Of a DNA stretch of 8,907 bases, positions 6,307 to 8,907 are shown in pieces. The DNA lies in assembly GCA_023432025.1 (NCBI GenBank), contig JAEYVE010000278.1:1-8907 (forward strand), read 5' to 3'. This DNA is from Pseudomonadota bacterium. Its GTDB lineage: Bacteria > Myxococcota_A > Polyangia > Polyangiales > Polyangiaceae. The notes below the pieces were generated by a model, which did no database searches, had not been told where the DNA came from, and saw only the letters and a program-made list of their open reading frames with translations. Positions within the stretch are counted from its first letter, which is position 1. The number at the start of each line of letters is the position of its first letter. The translations under genes were made by a program, and so were the position numbers.

Positions 6307-8853
6307 TCAGCTACGCTCGCCGCTCGTCTGGGGAGTGGCATCCAGCGCGCGCCGGTACCGTTCCCGTCGTACCGTGTCCGCCAAAATGTCGTGCGCTTCG
6401 TCCACGATGGCGAGCACCAGCGCGAGGTCTTCCCGCAGATCCGCCGTACGCAGGGTCAACCGACTCGGGTCCAGTTGGCGACGCAGGGCGTCGTGCGCGC
6501 GCGCCACCTCGTAGCTCGTCGCGGTGCGGGAGACGCCCAGAATGCTGAAGTAGTCGCCTTCGTCCACCAGCGCGCGTCGCGCCATGACCCGCGCGCGGAA
6601 CGCTTCGTCGTCGAACGGATCGTCGAGCACGCCACCTTCGCGGCCCGGTTTGCGCGAGGTGGCTTCCGCGGACTCGGGGCTCGCATCGGCGAAGCGTTCG
6701 ATGTCCCGTCCTTGTCCACCGTGACTGAGCACGCCGAGCTCGACGAGCGCGTACAAGATGGGCAAGAGCTCGGGTTGGTCCTCGAGGAGCGGAGGTAACG
6801 GACGTCCCACCGCGGCGAGCGCATCGGCTTCGAGCGAAGCGTCGAGTGCGCACTCCCCCAGGAGGCCGCGGTACGCGCCCAAGCCGAGGAGCCGCCGGCC
6901 CCCGCCGAGCAAGCGGAGGGCGCGCGTGGGCTCGATGGAGCGGCGGACGGACTCGACGAAAACCTCCGAGCCGGCGGCGCCGCCGAACACGGCGGGCTCG
7001 TCTTGGAGACGGAGCGGGATGTCTTCTTCCCAGCTCAAGTAGCCTTCGGCCATGCTCACGACGGACGCCAGAATCCATTCGGAGTGCGCCCGCAAGACGG
7101 CCCACAGCGCGTCCTGCTGCAAGTGCCCGTTCGCGATGAGCGCCGCGCCGGCGTGGCGACCGAAGGGCGGCAGCACGCGGGCGAGCTGAGCCGCTACCGC
7201 GCTGTCCATGTCGCCGGTGGTCTCGAGGAAACGCACGAGGGATTCGCCCTCGATGCCCGATGCCGCCGTCACGATGTCTCCGTCCCGCAGCACCACGCGG
7301 CGAATGCCGGCGTCGGTCTGCAACGCGAGCGCGCCGGTCTTTCTTTCGCGGATCGTGGCGCCCAGCGCGCGCGCCGCGCCGCCGAGGCCCACGCGCTCCG
7401 GCTCGGCCGTGATGTCCGCGAGGCTCGGTCCTGGTGCGATGCTGAGCGAAGCGTTCGGCAACGCTTCGGCGCCGACGACGCCTGCGTCTGCCGGACGGCT
7501 TGGCACCACGATGGGGAGATGAGGGGCGGAATGCGGCTGCGGTTCGGGACGAGGCGCCCGGCGATTCGGCCAATCAGTTTCGCTTCCGGCTTCATCGAGC
7601 CGTGAGAGCTCGGGGAGCACCTGGGGGAGCGGGGGCAGCGCCGGGGGGCGCGGGTGAACGACCGGGTCCCCCAGGTGGGTGTTGCCTCGTGAGCGCGGCG
7701 CGTTGGGTTCGAGCCTCGTGGGCGACGCCGTGGGATGGGAGCCCGGTTGCGGAACGTCCGTGCCGGAGGGGGGCGAAGACGCGCCGGCAACGCGGCCGCC
7801 TGGATTGGTGACCGCCGCTTCCGAAGGCCAGCTCGGCGGACGGGGTTCTTGGGGGGGCTCTGAAATGGGTCCGCGTGGCGTGTGTTCCGCCGGGGCGCGC
7901 GCGGGCGCCTGGGTCGGCGACGGGCCGACCGAGCCACCACCTGCGGTACCGGCAGCCGACTCGCCCTCTCCGCTCGGTTCGCCCAGCTCGTCGAGGGGAA
8001 CGTCGAGAGCGGCCAGGACTTCGTCCGGAACGTAAGCGGGGAGCTCCGCGTCCGGAGACAGTCGCGTGGGACGCGCTGCTTGTGACGGCGCAGCAGCGGC
8101 GGCGAGGTACGCTCGCTCCAAGAGCGTGCGTGTTTCTGCGCTGAGCTCCGAGAGTGGGCCCGCGCCGTGCGTTGGGTTTGATGGCATCAGCGACGGGCGC
8201 GCGATGCTGTCACCGGGACCGCGTGGAAACTCGACGCCGAGCGGCGCGAAGAGATCGAGGGGGCGCGACGACGCGGGCAGCTCGTCCGACCGGTACGGCT
8301 TACGCGCCGAAGGAACGATGGCCGGCGCGCGACGCGGGGGCAGCGAGGGAGGCGCGCTGGCCTTGCGGCTCACCGGCCCCAGCACGTCTTCGACCTTGGC
8401 GCAGACCTTCTCGACGTCGATCGGTCGCACGAAGGTTGCAACGCTCACGTTGCCGTATGCGGTGTCGTTTTCGAGCGCGCCGTGCTCACTGCCGAGGAAC
8501 ATCACGCGCACGTTGCGCGTTTCTTCCGCCTGCGTGAGCTCGAGGATACGGGCGAGCGCCTCGTGAGCGTCTGCGTCGCAGAGAACGAGCGCCGGAACTT
8601 GGTAACGCACGCGGCTCGTCAGCAAGCCGAGCGGAACGTCGATCGTCGAGTAGCCGCGCGCACGCAACGCTCCCATCAAGCGCTCGGCCTCCGCTGACGC
8701 GTCGCAAACGAAGATCAAGCCGCTCGCGCCGTCGGAGTTGCGGCTCGAGGGGGGCGCACCGGTGCTGGGTGTCGAGGCGGCTCTTGGCGTCGTCGCGCCC
8801 GGCGCCGTCTTCGCGCTCGGGGATTCTGGTGTTGGCGCGTCAGGCTCCGCCAC
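6307..8853 (-). CDS. Receiver-like/DUF4388/J-like multidomain protein
   Basis: 848-residue cytoplasmic protein, probably regulatory. Residues 1-44 are Pro/Ser/Thr-rich. A CheY-like domain (about 45-160) has LIFVCD (Asp51), the phospho-site position Asp93 in LVLCDAD, Ser122, and RP (143-144) where receivers have Lys-Pro, so phosphorylation is doubtful. A disordered Pro/Ser/Ala/Gly-rich linker fills about 161-480. A DUF4388/PatA-N-like domain (about 487-600) has the pattern GALALQTDAG...VVLRDGDIVTA and AEGYLSWEE. A helical region leads to a J-like domain (767-838) opening DYFSILGVSRTAT and ending VRRERYRRALD; the HPD needed to stimulate Hsp70 is replaced by LDP (794-796). The GTG at 8853 is the most upstream start: an in-frame TAA lies at 8865-8863. 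No ribosome-binding site is visible. DUF4388 proteins with mixed signalling domains are frequent in Myxococcota; partner and signal are unknown. Confidence 0.85.
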   Translation of the reverse strand: MAEPDAPTPESPSAKTAPGATTPRAASTPSTGAPPSSRNSDGASGLIFVCDASAEAERLMGALRARGYSTIDVPLGLLTSRVRYQVPALVLCDADAHEALARILELTQAEETRNVRVMFLGSEHGALENDTAYGNVSVATFVRPIDVEKVCAKVEDVLGPVSRKASAPPSLPPRRAPAIVPSARKPYRSDELPASSRPLDLFAPLGVEFPRGPGDSIARPSLMPSNPTHGAGPLSELSAETRTLLERAYLAAAAAPSQAARPTRLSPDAELPAYVPDEVLAALDVPLDELGEPSGEGESAAGTAGGGSVGPSPTQAPARAPAEHTPRGPISEPPQEPRPPSWPSEAAVTNPGGRVAGASSPPSGTDVPQPGSHPTASPTRLEPNAPRSRGNTHLGDPVVHPRPPALPPLPQVLPELSRLDEAGSETDWPNRRAPRPEPQPHSAPHLPIVVPSRPADAGVVGAEALPNASLSIAPGPSLADITAEPERVGLGGAARALGATIRERKTGALALQTDAGIRRVVLRDGDIVTAASGIEGESLVRFLETTGDMDSAVAAQLARVLPPFGRHAGAALIANGHLQQDALWAVLRAHSEWILASVVSMAEGYLSWEEDIPLRLQDEPAVFGGAAGSEVFVESVRRSIEPTRALRLLGGGRRLLGLGAYRGLLGECALDASLEADALAAVGRPLPPLLEDQPELLPILYALVELGVLSHGGQGRDIERFADASPESAEATSRKPGREGGVLDDPFDDEAFRARVMARRALVDEGDYFSILGVSRTATSYEVARAHDALRRQLDPSRLTLRTADLREDLALVLAIVDEAHDILADTVRRERYRRALDATPQTSGERS

Positions 8854-8907
8854 GTGCCGAGCTTATTCGACCGGAGACGCCCGCCGCCACCCCGTGTCCG
8901 GCGGGAG
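8854..8907 (-). promoter_or_regulatory. Upstream region of DUF4388 gene, weak -10-like site
   Basis: Reading minus, CGAATAAG (8869-8862) is the only AT-rich stretch and ends 8 nt before the GTG start. There is no Shine-Dalgarno sequence between it and the start. It could be a -10 element of a leaderless or very short-leader transcript. No matching -35 is clear, and the region is cut by the window edge. Confidence 0.2.

Noticed and set aside
5958..6341. N-terminal extension of the phosphoesterase to a start at 6341.
   Set aside because: It would run through the intrinsic terminator at 6128-6179 and overlap the end of the upstream gene; a ribosome-binding site fits GTG-5957.
6311..7573. A 420-codon Arg-rich minus-strand frame inside the DUF4388 gene.
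   Set aside because: It is the shadow of the real frame, with no recognisable domain.

Overview
The window is GC-rich bacterial chromosome with strong G/C preference at third codon positions. Its gene content points to Myxococcota, more likely the Sorangium/Polyangium/Labilithrix side than Myxococcus itself. The clues are a cysteine-rich SUMF1/FGE-fold lipoprotein, an alanine-rich small lipoprotein, a CsgA/sniffer-like SDR, and a very long Pro/Ser/Ala-rich protein joining a receiver-like domain, a DUF4388-type domain and a J-like domain. The assignment is inference from protein style, not from a marker gene.

Layout. Bases 1-1230 (+): 3' part of a predicted lipoprotein with a formylglycine-generating-enzyme fold; its start lies left of the window. 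Bases 1391-2056 (+): short-chain dehydrogenase/reductase. Bases 2082-2528 (-): small predicted lipoprotein, convergent with the SDR, with a hairpin in the 25-bp gap. Bases 2660-5242 (+): two-ring Clp AAA+ unfoldase, divergent from the small lipoprotein. Bases 5250-5957 (-): calcineurin-like metallophosphoesterase, whose stop lies 7 bp from the Clp stop. Bases 5958-6306: gene-free stretch with a clear intrinsic terminator for minus-strand transcription. Bases 6307-8853 (-): receiver-like/DUF4388/J-like protein. Bases 8854-8907: upstream region of that gene.

The genes alternate in strand and most appear to be single transcription units, so this does not read as an operon or a dedicated system. 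I see no mobile element, tRNA, rRNA, CRISPR array or toxin/immunity pair. The two lipoproteins and the sulfatase-modifying-fold protein belong to the envelope; the Clp ATPase, phosphoesterase, SDR and DUF4388 protein are cytoplasmic by sequence. No functional link between neighbours is demonstrated.

The most unusual points are inside the proteins. The Clp ATPase has lost the conserved aromatic residue of its first-ring pore loop, yet keeps the second-ring loop and a ClpP-docking-like VGF tripeptide. The FGE-fold lipoprotein lacks the catalytic cysteine pair. The DUF4388 protein carries both a non-canonical receiver and a J-like domain without HPD. Three of the proteins are therefore family members with key residues replaced. 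I found no convincing evidence of a wholly new multi-gene system here.
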